Notes: generated by a model not told the origin, from the letters alone. A stretch of DNA of 64,000 bases from Sphingopyxis sp. H073 (GCF_001468395.1 NZ_LNSG01000003.1:124001-188000), one strand, 5' to 3'; counted from the stretch's first letter, positions 18,466 to 28,457 are shown. Made by a program: numbers and translations.

Positions 18466-18810
18466 TTATTCGAAGTCGGCGCCGCCACCGGCCGGGCTGC
18501 GCGGCGGCGCAGCGGCGGTCAGACGAAGCGCTTCTGCCGAACGCGCGATCGAGCTGATTTCATCAGGCGTGTCGTCATCGTCGACGACGACCTTCTGCAG
18601 CGTGCCAACGAGCGCATCCTTCAGCTCGACCGGACGGATCGTCTGTTCGGCGATTTCGCGCAGCGCGACGACGGGGTTCTTGTCGCGGTCGCGATCGACG
18701 GTCAGCTCCGAGCCGCCCGAGATTTCGCGGGCACGGTGCGCCGAAAGCAGCACCAGGTCGAACCGGTTGGGAACCTTGTCGACGCAATCTTCGACGGTAA
18801 CGCGGGCCAT
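18466..18810 (-). CDS. rpoZ: DNA-directed RNA polymerase omega subunit
   Basis: Small polymerase subunit that helps fold and stabilise beta-prime and contributes to ppGpp binding. The conserved N-terminus [20 protein letters not shown] and the segment [13 protein letters not shown] are diagnostic; [11 protein letters not shown] follows. The acidic linker and Ala/Pro-rich tail are usual for sphingomonads. Length 114 aa. AAGGAAA lies ahead of the ATG. It is often next to spoT/rel, but here it is alone and divergent from a phospholipase D-type gene. Confidence 0.95.
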   Translation of the reverse strand: MARVTVEDCVDKVPNRFDLVLLSAHRAREISGGSELTVDRDRDKNPVVALREIAEQTIRPVELKDALVGTLQKVVVDDDDTPDEISSIARSAEALRLTAAAPPRSPAGGGADFE

Positions 18811-18956
18811 GTTGTTTCCTTAAAAGTCGGAGAGGCCAGCCAATGGCATGGCGGCAAGCGCTGCGCGCTAGCAGGGGTCCATGCGAATGTCAATCAAACC
18901 GCCCTCCCCCAACCCCGTGCTTGCGGCCCTCGACGCGCCCGGCCTATGAGCAGGAG

Positions 18957-20174
18957 ATGACCGATACCGCCGTTCCCGTCAGCGAGCCCTCCGGAAGCGC
19001 GAGCGACGGGATGAAGGCGGAGGTCGGCGGCCACCGGCTCGAACTGATCTTCGACGGCGACAGGCGCCTCGAACGCCTGCTCACGCTGATCGACGGGGCG
19101 ATCCGCAGCTTCGACCTCATCATGTATATCTTCGAGCATGACGGCGCGGGCTCCCGCGTGCTGGGCGCGATGACTGCCGCCGCGCAGCGCGGCGTGCGCG
19201 TGCGCGCGGTGATCGACAGCTTCGGTTCGGGCGATGTGGCCGACAGCGTCTTCACGCCGCTGCGCGAGGCAGGCGGCACGGTGACCTTCTTCTCGCGCCG
19301 CTGGCGATCGAGCTACCTCGTCCGCAACCACCAGAAATTGATCCTGATCGACGGGCATGTCGCGGTAACCGGCGGCTTCAATATCGCCGACGACTATCTG
19401 AGCAAGCCGTCCGCCGACTGCTGGTTCGACCTTGGCCTTGTTGTGACCGGCCCGACCGTCGAGCGCGCGGTGCAATGGTTCGACACGATCCATGACTATA
19501 CGGCCCATGACGACGGCAAGCTGCTGATGCTGCGGCGACTGGTACGCGAATGGAATATTGGCACGGAGCCGGTGCAGTGGCTGGTCGGCGGACCGACCGA
19601 GCGGCTGTCGCCTTGGGCGCGGGCCGTGCGAGCGGACCTCGACCGCGGCCGCCGCCTCGATATGGCAATGGCCTATTTTTCGCCCGGCCAAGGCGTGCTG
19701 CGGCGTCTCGGGCGCCTGGCGCGCCGCGGCAAGGCGCGCTTCGTCATGGCGGCGAAGTCCGACAATCCGGCGACGATCGGCGCCTCGCGCCTTCTCTACG
19801 GCTTCCTGCTGCGCCGCAGCGCAGACATCTGGGAATATCGGCCGTGCAAATTGCACATGAAGCTGATCGTCATCGACGACGTCACCTATATCGGAACCGC
19901 CAATTTCGACATGCGGAGCCTGTTCATCAATGTCGAGTTGATGGTGCGGATCACCGATGCCGCCTTTGCCCAAAGGCTGCGCGATTTCGTCGCGGGCCTT
20001 GAGCCGCAATGCGACGTCGTCACCGTCGAATCGCACAAGAAGCGCGGAACCTGGCTTACGCGCCTTCGCTGGTTTCTCGCTTGGTTCGTCGTGGGTTTCG
20101 CCGACTATACCGTTACGCGCCGGTTGAACTTCGGGCTGACCGAACACGACCCCAACGTCGATGCGCTGCGCTAG
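18957..20174 (+). CDS. Phospholipase D-family enzyme, cardiolipin synthase-like
   Basis: Phosphatidyltransferase-type enzyme with two HKD motifs, HQKLILIDG near residue 130 and HMKLIVIDD near residue 300, each followed by GGFN or GTANFD. Both catalytic His/Lys pairs are present. There is no N-terminal membrane helix pair as in ClsA, which makes it more like ClsB/ClsC or a soluble PLD. Length is 405 aa. The ATG has CAGGAG immediately before it, too close for ideal spacing, so the start is moderately certain. Its end overlaps by 3 bases with the convergent phospholipid methyltransferase-like gene, another lipid enzyme. Confidence 0.85.
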   Translation: MTDTAVPVSEPSGSASDGMKAEVGGHRLELIFDGDRRLERLLTLIDGAIRSFDLIMYIFEHDGAGSRVLGAMTAAAQRGVRVRAVIDSFGSGDVADSVFTPLREAGGTVTFFSRRWRSSYLVRNHQKLILIDGHVAVTGGFNIADDYLSKPSADCWFDLGLVVTGPTVERAVQWFDTIHDYTAHDDGKLLMLRRLVREWNIGTEPVQWLVGGPTERLSPWARAVRADLDRGRRLDMAMAYFSPGQGVLRRLGRLARRGKARFVMAAKSDNPATIGASRLLYGFLLRRSADIWEYRPCKLHMKLIVIDDVTYIGTANFDMRSLFINVELMVRITDAAFAQRLRDFVAGLEPQCDVVTVESHKKRGTWLTRLRWFLAWFVVGFADYTVTRRLNFGLTEHDPNVDALR

Positions 20175-20806
20175 TCCTTCCAGCCCCAGAACAGGAAGCA
20201 GGGCGGGACGTTCACCCACTCGAACGCATTGTCGATGCGCCTGAAATGTGCCGCGAGGAAATCGCGCGCGCGGGCGCGGAACTGATAGACGAGAAAAGCG
20301 CCGCCAGGGCGCAGCACGCGATGCGTCGCGGCGGCGATCGCTGGGCCGACGCCCGACGGAAGCGTCGAGAAAGGCAGGCCCGACAGCACATAGTCGGCCT
20401 GCTCGAACCCATGCGCGCGGACGATCTCCTCGACATCCGCGGCCGAGCCATGAACGGCGATGAAGCGACTGTCGCGAATATCCTTGCGCAGATAGTCGAT
20501 GAAATCCTCGTTGGTGTCGATCGCGATCAGGGTCGCGTCGCCTGCCATTTTTTCGAGGACGGGACGGCAGAAGGTGCCGACACCGGGGCCATATTCGACA
20601 AACAGCTTCGTATTTTTCCAGTCGACCGGCCGCAGCATATTGCGGATCAGCGTTGGCGAGGACGGAACGATCGATCCCACCATGACCGGATGCTTGATGA
20701 AGCCCTTTACGAACATGCCCCAGGGGCCGAAAAAGCGCTTCAGTTTCTCGCGGATCTTGCGGATCGGCGAGACATTCGATTGGGCGTGCGCCCGTGGATT
20801 GGTCAT
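20171..20806 (-). CDS. SAM-dependent methyltransferase, PmtA-like
   Basis: Class I methyltransferase resembling the Rhizobium/Rhodobacter phospholipid N-methyltransferase (PmtA) group, which makes phosphatidylcholine from phosphatidylethanolamine. The SAM motif I is VEYGPGVGTFCRP; motif II is ATLIAIDTN; ADYVLSGLPFSTLP is the post-II motif. A basic, hydrophobic N-terminal segment (REKLKRFFGPWGMFVKGFIK) may contact the membrane. Length 211 aa with ATG at MTNPRAHAQ. It could also be a related KsgA-like protein of other function. Convergent with the PLD-type gene. Confidence 0.75.
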   Translation of the reverse strand: MTNPRAHAQSNVSPIRKIREKLKRFFGPWGMFVKGFIKHPVMVGSIVPSSPTLIRNMLRPVDWKNTKLFVEYGPGVGTFCRPVLEKMAGDATLIAIDTNEDFIDYLRKDIRDSRFIAVHGSAADVEEIVRAHGFEQADYVLSGLPFSTLPSGVGPAIAAATHRVLRPGGAFLVYQFRARARDFLAAHFRRIDNAFEWVNVPPCFLFWGWKD

Positions 20807-20879
20807 GATGGCTTTCGCGTTGTTGCGGTTGACGAATGCGTGGCAAAATCGTGACGCTCGCGCAACAAAAGAGTCAGTC

Positions 20880-20912
20880 TTGACACTGGACAGAAATGCA
20901 ACCCGATGTACG
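20880..20912 (+). promoter_or_regulatory. Possible promoter of the MFS gene
   Basis: A consensus -35 TTGACA at 20880-20885 is followed by a weak GATGTA about 19 bases later, in the divergent gap before the MFS gene. The -10 is poor, so support is limited. Confidence 0.3.
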
Positions 20913-20956
20913 GGGATGGGCAACCCGCAACGAACTATGCGCAAAAAGGGGACCAA

Positions 20957-22258
20957 GTGACTGCCGCATCGCGATCGATTCCAGCCGACCGCATGGCCGT
21001 GCTGTTCGCGATCATGCTCGTAGCCGCCGCGGGCAATACCGCGATGCAGTCGATTCTCCCCGCTATCGGCGCCAAACTCCACATTCCCGACGTATGGGTC
21101 AGCCTGGCGTTCAGCTGGTCGGCACTACTCTGGGTGCTGACCGCACCGCATTGGGCGCGGCAATCGGACAAGCGCGGGCGCAAAGCGTTGATGGCGCTAG
21201 GGGTCATCGGCTTCTTTTCGTCGATGGCGCTGTGCGGCCTGACCTTGTGGGCAGGACTCGAGGGCTATCTGGCCGCTGGTTTCACCTTCATTGTCTTCGC
21301 AATCTTTCGCAGTCTTTATGGTGGGTTGGGATCGGCATCTCCCCCCGCGGTGCAGGCCTATGTCGCTTCGCGCACCGACCCCGAACAGCGCACGCAGGCG
21401 CTGTCGCTTGTCTCCTCCTCCTTTGGGCTGGGTACGGTGATCGGACCCGCGATCGCGCCTTTCTTCATTCTGCCCATGGTCGGCCTCGCTGGCCCCTTGC
21501 TGGTCTTCGCGCTGATCGGCCTGATCGTGCTCGTCATGCTGCGCTGGCGCCTGCCCGACGACGTGCCACGATTCGCCGCGCGCGGCGCGATTGCTTCCTA
21601 CCCCCTGTCGGCGGGCCCGTCGGAACCAACGGCAGAAGAGGAAAATGAACTCGACCCCGCCGAACAGGAACCGCTTCACTGGCGCGACCGCCGCGTCCGG
21701 CCCTGGCTGCTCGCGGGCTTCTTCGGCGGTCAGGCGCAGGCGATGATGCTGGGCGTCGTCGGCTTCCTGATTCTCGACCGCCTGCACCTGCGGCTGAAAC
21801 CCGATGAGGGCGCGGCGATTACCGGCATCGTACTGATGGCCGGCGCCTTCGCAACGTTGCTCGCGCAATGGGGACTGATCCCGATCCTGAAGCTGACGCC
21901 GCGGCCGACCGTGCTCGCGGGTGCCGCCCTCGCCATCCTCGGCATCTTGATGACCGGGCTCGCACAGGATCTGCACGCGATCGTCATCGGTTTCGCGTCG
22001 GCATCGCTCGGCTTTGGCCTGTTCCGTCCCGGCTTCACTGCCGGCGCGTCGCTATCGGTCCCGCGCCGCGACCAAGGCGCGGTCGCCGGCATGACCGCGT
22101 CGATCAACGGATCGGCGTATATCATCTCCCCCGCGATCGGCGTGCTGCTCTACAACTGGCACCCGATGGTCGCCTACGGGCTGATGGCGGCCTTCTGCGT
22201 CTGGCTGATGGTGTGGGGCTGGTCCGCGCTCAGGCAGGACCAGCCCGCAAACTCTTAG
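20957..22258 (+). CDS. MFS transporter (TetA/drug:H+ antiporter-like)
   Basis: Twelve-helix major facilitator, 433 aa. The loop 2-3 signature is WARQSDKRGRKALMALG (GxxxDxxGRR-like), and repeated Ala/Gly/Leu helices fill the rest, with a long acidic central loop (PTAEEENELDPAEQEPL) near residues 225-245. A GTG start is chosen because AGGGGA lies 6 bases upstream; an in-frame ATG 51 bases earlier lacks a site. The family exports small molecules by proton exchange; the substrate cannot be read. It is convergent with the CDC48 gene, overlapping by 4 bases. Confidence 0.85.
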   Translation: MTAASRSIPADRMAVLFAIMLVAAAGNTAMQSILPAIGAKLHIPDVWVSLAFSWSALLWVLTAPHWARQSDKRGRKALMALGVIGFFSSMALCGLTLWAGLEGYLAAGFTFIVFAIFRSLYGGLGSASPPAVQAYVASRTDPEQRTQALSLVSSSFGLGTVIGPAIAPFFILPMVGLAGPLLVFALIGLIVLVMLRWRLPDDVPRFAARGAIASYPLSAGPSEPTAEEENELDPAEQEPLHWRDRRVRPWLLAGFFGGQAQAMMLGVVGFLILDRLHLRLKPDEGAAITGIVLMAGAFATLLAQWGLIPILKLTPRPTVLAGAALAILGILMTGLAQDLHAIVIGFASASLGFGLFRPGFTAGASLSVPRRDQGAVAGMTASINGSAYIISPAIGVLLYNWHPMVAYGLMAAFCVWLMVWGWSALRQDQPANS

Positions 22259-24582
22259 TCCTTCGCAGATTCGTCCGCGTGCTTTTGCTCGCGAACGGGC
22301 TTCAGCATTCCCGGCGCGAAAAAGCCGATCGGGTCGACGCTCATTGCCTGCTGCTTGATTTCGCCCTGGATCTTTTCATAATCCTTTTCCATCGCCTCGG
22401 TCACCGACGCGCGCGTGTCCTTTAACGCCGCCTCGAAGTCCTCCAGCGTGACCAGATCGCTGTTGATCGAACGTTTGAGCGCCGCGAGACCCGCGCGGCG
22501 TACCAGATCCTCCAGATCGGCGCCCGTGAAGCGATCGGCCTTTTCGGCAAGCGCCGCCAGATCGACGTCCTTCGCGAGCGGCATCCGCGACGTATGGATT
22601 TCGAGGATCCGCTTCCGCCCCTCGGCGCTCGGTACCGACACATAGATCAGTTCGTCGAGCCGTCCGGGGCGCAGCAGCGCCGGATCGATCAGGTTCGGGC
22701 GGTTCGTCGCGCCGATCACGACAACCGATTGCATTTCCTCGATCCCGTCCATCTCGGCGAGAATCGTGTTGACGACACGCTCGGTCACCTGCGGCTCGCC
22801 CGACGTGCCGCTGCCGCGCGCGGGCACCAGGCTGTCGAGTTCGTCGATGAAGATGATCGTCGGGGCCACCGCCCGCGCCCGCGCGAACAGGCGCGCGATC
22901 TGCTGCTCGCTCTCGCCATACCATTTGGACAGGAGATCGGACGACTTGATCGCGATGAAATTGGCGTCGGACTCGCGCGCCGCTGCCTTCGCAAGTAAGG
23001 TTTTGCCTGTCCCCGGTGGGCCATAGAGCAGGAAACCTTTGGCCGAGCGGATGCCGAGCCGACGGAACGCTTCGGGATGCTTCAAGGGGAGTTCGATCCC
23101 CTCGATCAGCTTGTCGCGCGCCGCGTCGAGCCCGCCGATGTCGCTCCAGCGCGTATTCGGCGCCTGCACCATCACCTCGCGCATCGCCGAGGGCTGGACG
23201 CGTTTCAGTGCGCCCAGAAAATCGTCGCGGGTCACGCGCACCTCTTCGAGCACCTCGGACGGAATCGTTCCTTCCTCAAGGTCGATCTTGGGCATGATCC
23301 GCCGCACCGCCTCGATCGCAGCCTCGCGCGTCAGCGCCGCCATGTCGGCGCCAACGAAGCCGAAGGTCGTGCGCGCCAGTTCGTCGAGGTCGACGTCGTC
23401 ACCCAGCGGCATACCGCGCGTGTGAATGCCCAGTATCTCGCGCCGACCCTTCTCGTCGGGCACCCCGATCACGATTTCGCGGTCGAAGCGACCGGGACGC
23501 CGCAGCGCCTCGTCGATCGCGTCGGGGCGGTTGGTCGCGGCAATGACGACAAGGTTGGTCCGCGGTTCGAGCCCGTCCATCAGCGTCAGCAACTGCGCGA
23601 CGATGCGCTTCTCGGCTTCACCGGTCACTTGTCCGCGTTTGGGCGCGATCGAATCGATCTCGTCGATGAACAGAATCGACGGCGCTGCTTTGGTCGCCTG
23701 CTCGAAAATCTCGCGCAGCCGCTTTTCGGACTCGCCATAGGCGCTGCCCATGATCTCGGGGCCGTTGATCAGGAAGAATTGCGCGTCGCTTTCGTTGGCG
23801 ACAGCACGCGCAAGCCGCGTCTTGCCGGTGCCCGGCGGGCCGTGCAGCAAAACCCCGCGCGGCGGATCGACGCCGAGGCGCTGGAACAGCTCGGGGTAAC
23901 GGAGCGGCAATTCGACCATCTCGCGCAGTTGGTTGATCGTGTCACCAAGCCCGCCGAGATCGTCATAAGTGACGTCGGTACGCCGAGCGTCCTGCGGCTC
24001 CTGATATTCGGCGAGCAGTTCGACCTCGGTATTCTCGTCGATATAGACGATGCCCTTGGGGTTCGCCGACACGACGATCAGGCGCACCTCGGCAAGCGCA
24101 TAGGCGGGCGCGTTGAGCATCTGGCGAAGCTGCGGCGGCATGTCGCCCGCCGGAAGTCGCTGCTGCCCGGCGGTTGCCACCGTGTCGCCGGCGACGAGCG
24201 GGCGGCCGAAAAAGCTGCGTTTCAGCGCCATCGCCGAGCCTTGCAGGCGAAGATTTTCCTGCGCTGGCGCAAAGGTCACCCGCGTCGCGGGTCGCATTTC
24301 GGCACGGCTCAGCGCCACCATATCGCCGGCGCCCGCGCCCGCATTGGCGCGTTGCAGGCCATCGAGACGAATAACCTCCAGCCCCTCATCCTCGGGGTAG
24401 GGCGCGACGACCCGCGCCGCGGTGTCGCGTTTGGCGCTGATCTGGACGACATCGCCCTCGGTCAGGCCCAGTTCGGCCATCGCGGTGCGCGGGATTCGCG
24501 CGATTCCGGCGCCGCTTTCCTCGGCCCGCAACGTCGCCACCTGCAGTTTGACCTGCTTTTCCTTTATTGCCGCATCGGCCAA
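22255..24582 (-). CDS. CDC48/p97-type AAA+ ATPase
   Basis: Double-ring AAA+ ATPase of the CDC48/VCP/VAT type, which unfolds or remodels protein complexes. Residues 1-185 form the double-psi barrel N-domain ([20 protein letters not shown]). D1 Walker [10 protein letters not shown] is near 247-255 and D2 Walker [10 protein letters not shown] near 520. Walker B motifs read [14 protein letters not shown] and [14 protein letters not shown], and both rings keep arginine-finger regions ([20 protein letters not shown]). A TTG start is used because GGGAGA sits 7 bases ahead and the N-domain begins at once. Length 775 aa. This enzyme is common in archaea and eukaryotes but patchy in bacteria; no substrate adaptor genes are adjacent. 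Confidence 0.92.
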   Translation of the reverse strand: MADAAIKEKQVKLQVATLRAEESGAGIARIPRTAMAELGLTEGDVVQISAKRDTAARVVAPYPEDEGLEVIRLDGLQRANAGAGAGDMVALSRAEMRPATRVTFAPAQENLRLQGSAMALKRSFFGRPLVAGDTVATAGQQRLPAGDMPPQLRQMLNAPAYALAEVRLIVVSANPKGIVYIDENTEVELLAEYQEPQDARRTDVTYDDLGGLGDTINQLREMVELPLRYPELFQRLGVDPPRGVLLHGPPGTGKTRLARAVANESDAQFFLINGPEIMGSAYGESEKRLREIFEQATKAAPSILFIDEIDSIAPKRGQVTGEAEKRIVAQLLTLMDGLEPRTNLVVIAATNRPDAIDEALRRPGRFDREIVIGVPDEKGRREILGIHTRGMPLGDDVDLDELARTTFGFVGADMAALTREAAIEAVRRIMPKIDLEEGTIPSEVLEEVRVTRDDFLGALKRVQPSAMREVMVQAPNTRWSDIGGLDAARDKLIEGIELPLKHPEAFRRLGIRSAKGFLLYGPPGTGKTLLAKAAARESDANFIAIKSSDLLSKWYGESEQQIARLFARARAVAPTIIFIDELDSLVPARGSGTSGEPQVTERVVNTILAEMDGIEEMQSVVVIGATNRPNLIDPALLRPGRLDELIYVSVPSAEGRKRILEIHTSRMPLAKDVDLAALAEKADRFTGADLEDLVRRAGLAALKRSINSDLVTLEDFEAALKDTRASVTEAMEKDYEKIQGEIKQQAMSVDPIGFFAPGMLKPVREQKHADESAKD

Positions 24583-24742
24583 GGCGTATCTCCCGCAAAA
24601 AGGTCGGAATGCGCAAGATAGGGCGATCGCTCGCGATTTTCGAGCCCCGAGAGCGCGTAATATTCGAACGATACTATGCCGCACTGCACAAATTGTCTGG
24701 CATGTCCGATATCGCCATGCCATCATCCGCCGAGAGACGCAC

Positions 24743-25621
24743 ATGCCACGCCTTCCTCCCCTCAGCAGCATGGAGGCCTTTCTGGAGGTCGCCCGCCATG
24801 GCACGGTGAAAGCCGCCGCCAGCGAGCTCGGCTTGTCGATGCCCGCCCTGTCGCGGCGCATCCAGACGCTGGAACATGCCGTCGGGCGGCCGCTGTTCAA
24901 CCGCCATCACCATGGTCTCCGGCTCACCGAGACGGGGCGAGAAATGCAGGATCAGCTCTCGCCGATCCTCGACGAGCTGCGCGGCGTGATCGAAAAGGCG
25001 GGCAGCCCCGACGCGTCGCTCCGCCTCCATCTCAACGTCCTGCCGCTCTTTGCACAGCAACGGCTGTTTCCGCGCCTGCCCGAACTGAGGCGCGACCATC
25101 CCGAACTGCACATCGATATCGACACCATGTCGCACGCCGAAGCGCGGCTCGGCGAAGGGATCGACGTCGCCATCGCGCTCGCCCGATCGATCGATCCCAT
25201 GCTCTATGCGGCGCGCCTCGACCAGGACAAGGTGTTCCCGATCGCGGCGCGGACGCTGGCCGACGGGGGCCGCGCGATCACCGTGCCCGAACAGCTCCAG
25301 CGCCAGACGATCCTCCTCCACCGCGAAATGCCAGAAACCTTCGCCGAATGGAAAAAGGCGATCGGGATGCCCTATCTCGAGCCCGCCGGGATCGACTTCT
25401 TCGATTCAGGCCCGCTGATGCTCGAAGCGGCCGCGCAGGGGATCGGCGTCGCCTTCATGCACGGTCACCATTTCGACGACGCCCATGATCCACGCCTCGT
25501 CCGCCTCTTCGATTTCGACGTCGACAGTCCGTACAGCTATTGGTTCGTCTGCCGCCCGCGCGCGCTGCGGCAGCCGGCGGTCAAGCTGTTCCACGACTGG
25601 TTGCTGGGCGCCCGGATCTGA
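24743..25621 (+). CDS. LysR-family transcriptional regulator
   Basis: A 292-aa LysR regulator. The N-terminal winged HTH is LSSMEAFLEVARHGTVKAAA-SELGLSMPALSRRIQ-LE, followed by the helical linker and a type-2 periplasmic-binding-like effector domain (LRLHLNVLPLFAQQRLFPRLP onward). The first lines resemble GcvA-type regulators. The start ATG was chosen because the HTH begins within 10 residues; a longer frame overlaps the divergent CDC48 control region. It is divergent from the CDC48 gene (160-bp gap), so it might control that gene or itself. Effector unknown. Confidence 0.88.
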   Translation: MPRLPPLSSMEAFLEVARHGTVKAAASELGLSMPALSRRIQTLEHAVGRPLFNRHHHGLRLTETGREMQDQLSPILDELRGVIEKAGSPDASLRLHLNVLPLFAQQRLFPRLPELRRDHPELHIDIDTMSHAEARLGEGIDVAIALARSIDPMLYAARLDQDKVFPIAARTLADGGRAITVPEQLQRQTILLHREMPETFAEWKKAIGMPYLEPAGIDFFDSGPLMLEAAAQGIGVAFMHGHHFDDAHDPRLVRLFDFDVDSPYSYWFVCRPRALRQPAVKLFHDWLLGARI

Positions 25622-25627
25622 TGGGTG

Positions 25628-26698
25628 TCAGGCCGACGCCTGGGACCGCATCGTCGCGGCGATATCCCATACCGCGATGAACATCGCGGCGATCACCGGC
25701 CCGATCACGATGCCGTGCAACCCGAAGATCTGCAGCCCGCCGAGCGTCGTAATGAGGACCACATAGTCGGGGATGCGCGTTTCGCGTCCGACGAGTACCG
25801 GCCGCACCACGTTGTCGACCATCCCGATCACGAACAGGCCGCAGACCACGAGCACGATGCCCTGCCAGATCGATCCCGACAGGAAAAGATAGAGCGCCAT
25901 CGGCACCCACACGAGCCCGGTGCCCACCGCAGGAAGCAGCGAAGCCGCGCCCATCAGCACCCCCCACAGCAGCGCGGCCTCGATCCCCAGCGCCCAGAGG
26001 ACGATACCGCCGATCAGGCCCTGCAGGATCGCGACGACGATGCTCCCTTTGATCGTCGCGCGCACCACCACGATGAACCGTTCGACCAGAAGCTGCAGAT
26101 GGTCGGTCTGCAGGGGAATTGCGGCGCTGACGCGCTGCTGGATCGTCTCTCCGTCGCGAATGAGGAAGAAAGCGAGGTAGAGCATCACCATCAGCTTGAC
26201 GAACAGGTCGAAAACCCCCTGCCCGATCGACAGGGCCTGGCCCAGCACCGCGCGGACCCCTGCCGCGGCGCCGCCGCCGAACATGTCTTTCACGGCGGCA
26301 ATGTTGCCGATCCCGAGCCGGTCGAGCGCATCCGACAGCCATGCGGGAATTGCCGATTCGAACGCGACGAAGATTTGTTCGGGATCAAGGTTGCCCGACT
26401 GGATCCGCTGATACACCGAGGCAGCCTCGTTGAGCAGCGCGACGGTCAGCAATGCGGCGGGCAGCACGACGATCGCCAGAATCATCAGCAGCGTAAGCAG
26501 GGCCGCGCCGTTACGCCGGGCCGGCATGACGGCCAGCAGGCGGCGATAGGCGGGCTCGAACAAGATCGCGACGATCACCGCCCACAGGATCGCGGCGAAA
26601 TAGGGCAGCAGAATTGCGGCGAAGGCCAGCGAGACGCCGATCAGCACGACCAGGAACGCCCAATAGCCGCTCGCCCTCGCTCCTCTGCCGTCGCTCAC
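25628..26698 (-). CDS. AI-2E family (PerM/YdiK-type) transporter
   Basis: Polytopic membrane protein of the AI-2E family. Seven to eight hydrophobic segments are visible (YWAFLVVLIGVSLAFAAILL, ILWAVIVAILF, ALLTLLMILAIVVLPAALL, then GSIVVAILQGLIGGIVLWAL, LLPAVGTGLVWVPMALYLFL and IVLVVCGLFVIGMVDNVVRP). The conserved late segment DNVVRPVLVGRETRIPDYVV identifies the family. Members export signals or ions, and the name from TqsA should not be taken as function. GTG starts at 26701 and 26698 both follow AGGGGA; the second has better spacing. Length 356 aa. Its end lies 6 bases from the convergent LysR gene. Confidence 0.87.
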   Translation of the reverse strand: MSDGRGARASGYWAFLVVLIGVSLAFAAILLPYFAAILWAVIVAILFEPAYRRLLAVMPARRNGAALLTLLMILAIVVLPAALLTVALLNEAASVYQRIQSGNLDPEQIFVAFESAIPAWLSDALDRLGIGNIAAVKDMFGGGAAAGVRAVLGQALSIGQGVFDLFVKLMVMLYLAFFLIRDGETIQQRVSAAIPLQTDHLQLLVERFIVVVRATIKGSIVVAILQGLIGGIVLWALGIEAALLWGVLMGAASLLPAVGTGLVWVPMALYLFLSGSIWQGIVLVVCGLFVIGMVDNVVRPVLVGRETRIPDYVVLITTLGGLQIFGLHGIVIGPVIAAMFIAVWDIAATMRSQASA

Positions 26699-26787
26699 CA
26701 CATGTCCCCTCGGTCGCCGCGCGCGGCGTACAGCAATCCTAGCCCGGGGGGCGAGCCCCGGTAAAGTCGGAAACGAAGGCGGAAAAA

Positions 26788-26862
26788 TGGTGCTGCTGGA
26801 GAGGATTGAACTCTCGACCTCACCCTTACCAAGGGTGCGCTCTACCACTGAGCTACAGCAGC
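26788..26862 (-). tRNA. tRNA-Thr (anticodon GGT)
   Basis: The minus strand starts GCTGCTGTAGCTCAGTGGTA and ends CAGCAGCACCA, giving a 7-bp acceptor stem with encoded CCA. The anticodon arm CACCC-TTGGTAA-GGGTG carries GGT; the T-loop AGTTCAATCC is intact. Total 75 nt. Confidence 0.97.
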
Positions 26863-26978
26863 GTCCGGGGCGCCCGGGAACGCCTGTTCGCGGGGCAGGC
26901 GCGGCCTATGGCGGGGCGGCCTTCGCCTGTCAAGGTGCGAGACTTGACGCCGGGTCGATTTCCCCGCATCGCCGCCGC

Positions 26979-27107
26979 GTGAGCAAGCCGCCCTCCCCCG
27001 CCGACCTCGAACGCGAACGCCGCCTCGCCGAGGCGCTCCGCGCCAACCTGCGCAAACGCAAGGCGCAGGCTCGCGAAGCCAGGCCCGATACGCCGCCTAA
27101 AGACTGA
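26979..27107 (+). CDS. Small conserved basic protein
   Basis: A 42-aa protein starting at GTG: SKPPSPADLERERRLAEALR followed by ANLRKRKAQAREA and a short acidic tail. It is highly charged and helical, with an amphipathic Arg/Ala/Leu pattern. Similar tiny proteins are familiar in sphingomonads, usually annotated as hypothetical. Its stop overlaps the convergent DUF1905 gene by 11 bases. Function unknown; coding status rests on length, composition and recognisable pattern. Confidence 0.6.
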   Translation: MSKPPSPADLERERRLAEALRANLRKRKAQAREARPDTPPKD

Positions 27108-27411
27108 CGGTCACCGTCACATCGTCGCCTTCAACGATCCCTTCGGCCTTGCGCACCGCGGCCTTGACTGGCAGCAACCAGCCGCCGCTCTCCTTGTGGG
27201 GAAATACCGCTGTGCTCCAGATCGTGTCGCCGATCGTCGCGCGTACCTTGGCCGATCCGAAGCCCTTGCGGCCATCGAGCCATTGCCCGCTGATCGCCGC
27301 GAGCCTTATTCCATCGGCGACGTCGCCCGAGATAGTGACGAAAAACCACGCCGCCGGCGCGGTCGCCGACTGCCAGCGCCAAAGCCGCGTCGTGACGGTG
27401 AAATCCTCCAA
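27097..27411 (-). CDS. DUF1905 domain protein
   Basis: A 104-aa protein of the DUF1905 family (small beta-barrel). Marks are TTRLWRWQSATAPAAWFFVT near the start, GFGSAKVRATIGDTIWSTAVFP in the middle and GGWLLPVKAAVRKAEGI near the end. The start appears to be TTG without a clear Shine-Dalgarno, 5 bases after the stop of the cyclophilin gene, so translational coupling is likely. Some relatives are fused to YdeI-type domains. No biochemical role is established. Confidence 0.8.
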   Translation of the reverse strand: MEDFTVTTRLWRWQSATAPAAWFFVTISGDVADGIRLAAISGQWLDGRKGFGSAKVRATIGDTIWSTAVFPHKESGGWLLPVKAAVRKAEGIVEGDDVTVTVSL

Positions 27412-27416
27412 GGCGG

Positions 27417-28457
27417 CTATTTCGCTTCGACCGGCTTCGCTTCGACCGGCCGGATCGGAATGGGAATGTTGCAGATATCTGCGCCGCCCGCCGGACGAAT
27501 GAAAAAGGGATCGCGGCGGTTGGCGCGTGCGTCCGCATAGCGTCGAAAGCTTTCGCTGTCGGTCGACAGATATTCGAACCGCGGCCGTTCGGCGACAGGC
27601 AATTCCGTCGCCACGCGGATCGACATGATGGGCACCCGTTCAGCCTCGGTCTCGTAGAAACCCAGCGCGCCAGTCCCCCGGGGCAGGCTCGACAAATGCT
27701 CGATCCCGCGAACAACGCGTCCGACCAGGGCAATATTGCGGTCGAGATGGCGGGGTGCTTGCCCGATAACCACATAGAGTTCGGCACCCGACCCGGTATC
27801 GGGAGACATATTGCGGCCGACGCCGACCATGCCATAGCAGTGCAGCGGCCACCGTTGATCGGGCACCGTGCGATCGTCGAGACCGATCGGCCAACCCGAT
27901 TCGAAGGTTACCCTCGGCGCATAGGCGTCGGTCGCCGGTTCGAAGCCGCTTCCGTATATGTCGAGCCCTCGGTCTCTATCCATCCTTCCTGCCCGCCGCG
28001 CCGCTTCGTCCTTGGATAGGATGATGACCGGCTTTCCGCCGCTCGTCGTCTCTTTGCTGGCGGGGTCGGAAACAACATATTCGCTCTCGGGCACCGTCAC
28101 CAAATCTTGGGGCAACGGCTTCTTCTCGGTCGCGTCACCCCATTGCACGACATAATTGTCCTGCACCCGGTTGACGCTCGTCCCGTCCCACCAATGCGCG
28201 GCGGCGAGCTTGCGGATATTGCCGATCCAGCCTCGGCTGAAGGGCGCGGGCATGAGCTGGATGACGACGCGTCGCGGCTTGCCCTTCGCATCGGGGGCAA
28301 GGTCCATCACGAGCAGATCGGAAGGTGCGATGGCGATCCAATCCGTCGCAGGCGCGGCGGCCGCAATTTCGCCCGGCGACGGGATCGGCGCGGGTTCCTC
28401 GGCATAAGCGGGAAGGACGAGCGAAGCGGCGGCGGCGGCCAGAAGCAGGTGTCTCAT
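27417..28457 (-). CDS. Cyclophilin-type peptidyl-prolyl isomerase, exported
   Basis: Periplasmic PPIase-like protein of 346 aa. A signal peptide ([18 protein letters not shown]) is followed by a Pro-rich linker and an enlarged cyclophilin domain: [19 protein letters not shown] matches the cyclophilin F-R-x-x-P/Q core, and [19 protein letters not shown] matches the TxNTSQFFI-GxxxHLD region. The catalytic Arg and the HLD motif are present but the domain is long and divergent, so isomerase activity is likely but not certain. The C-terminus ends with a repeated [11 protein letters not shown] coded by two identical 15-base units. DUF1905 follows in the same operon. Confidence 0.78.
   Translation of the reverse strand: MRHLLLAAAAASLVLPAYAEEPAPIPSPGEIAAAAPATDWIAIAPSDLLVMDLAPDAKGKPRRVVIQLMPAPFSRGWIGNIRKLAAAHWWDGTSVNRVQDNYVVQWGDATEKKPLPQDLVTVPESEYVVSDPASKETTSGGKPVIILSKDEAARRAGRMDRDRGLDIYGSGFEPATDAYAPRVTFESGWPIGLDDRTVPDQRWPLHCYGMVGVGRNMSPDTGSGAELYVVIGQAPRHLDRNIALVGRVVRGIEHLSSLPRGTGALGFYETEAERVPIMSIRVATELPVAERPRFEYLSTDSESFRRYADARANRRDPFFIRPAGGADICNIPIPIRPVEAKPVEAK
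27421..27450. repeat. Two-copy 15-bp tandem repeat in the cyclophilin gene
   Basis: TTCGCTTCGACCGGC occurs twice in a row at the 3' end of the cyclophilin gene and encodes the duplicated PVEAK tail. In-frame slippage would only change tail length. Confidence 0.85.

Noticed and set aside
18894-20846. 650-codon open frame opposite the PLD-type gene
   Set aside because: Shadow of the PLD-type gene; the true minus-strand gene here is the methyltransferase in a different frame.
23077-24621. 514-codon open frame opposite the CDC48 gene
   Set aside because: Antisense shadow of a strongly conserved AAA ATPase; no recognisable protein features.
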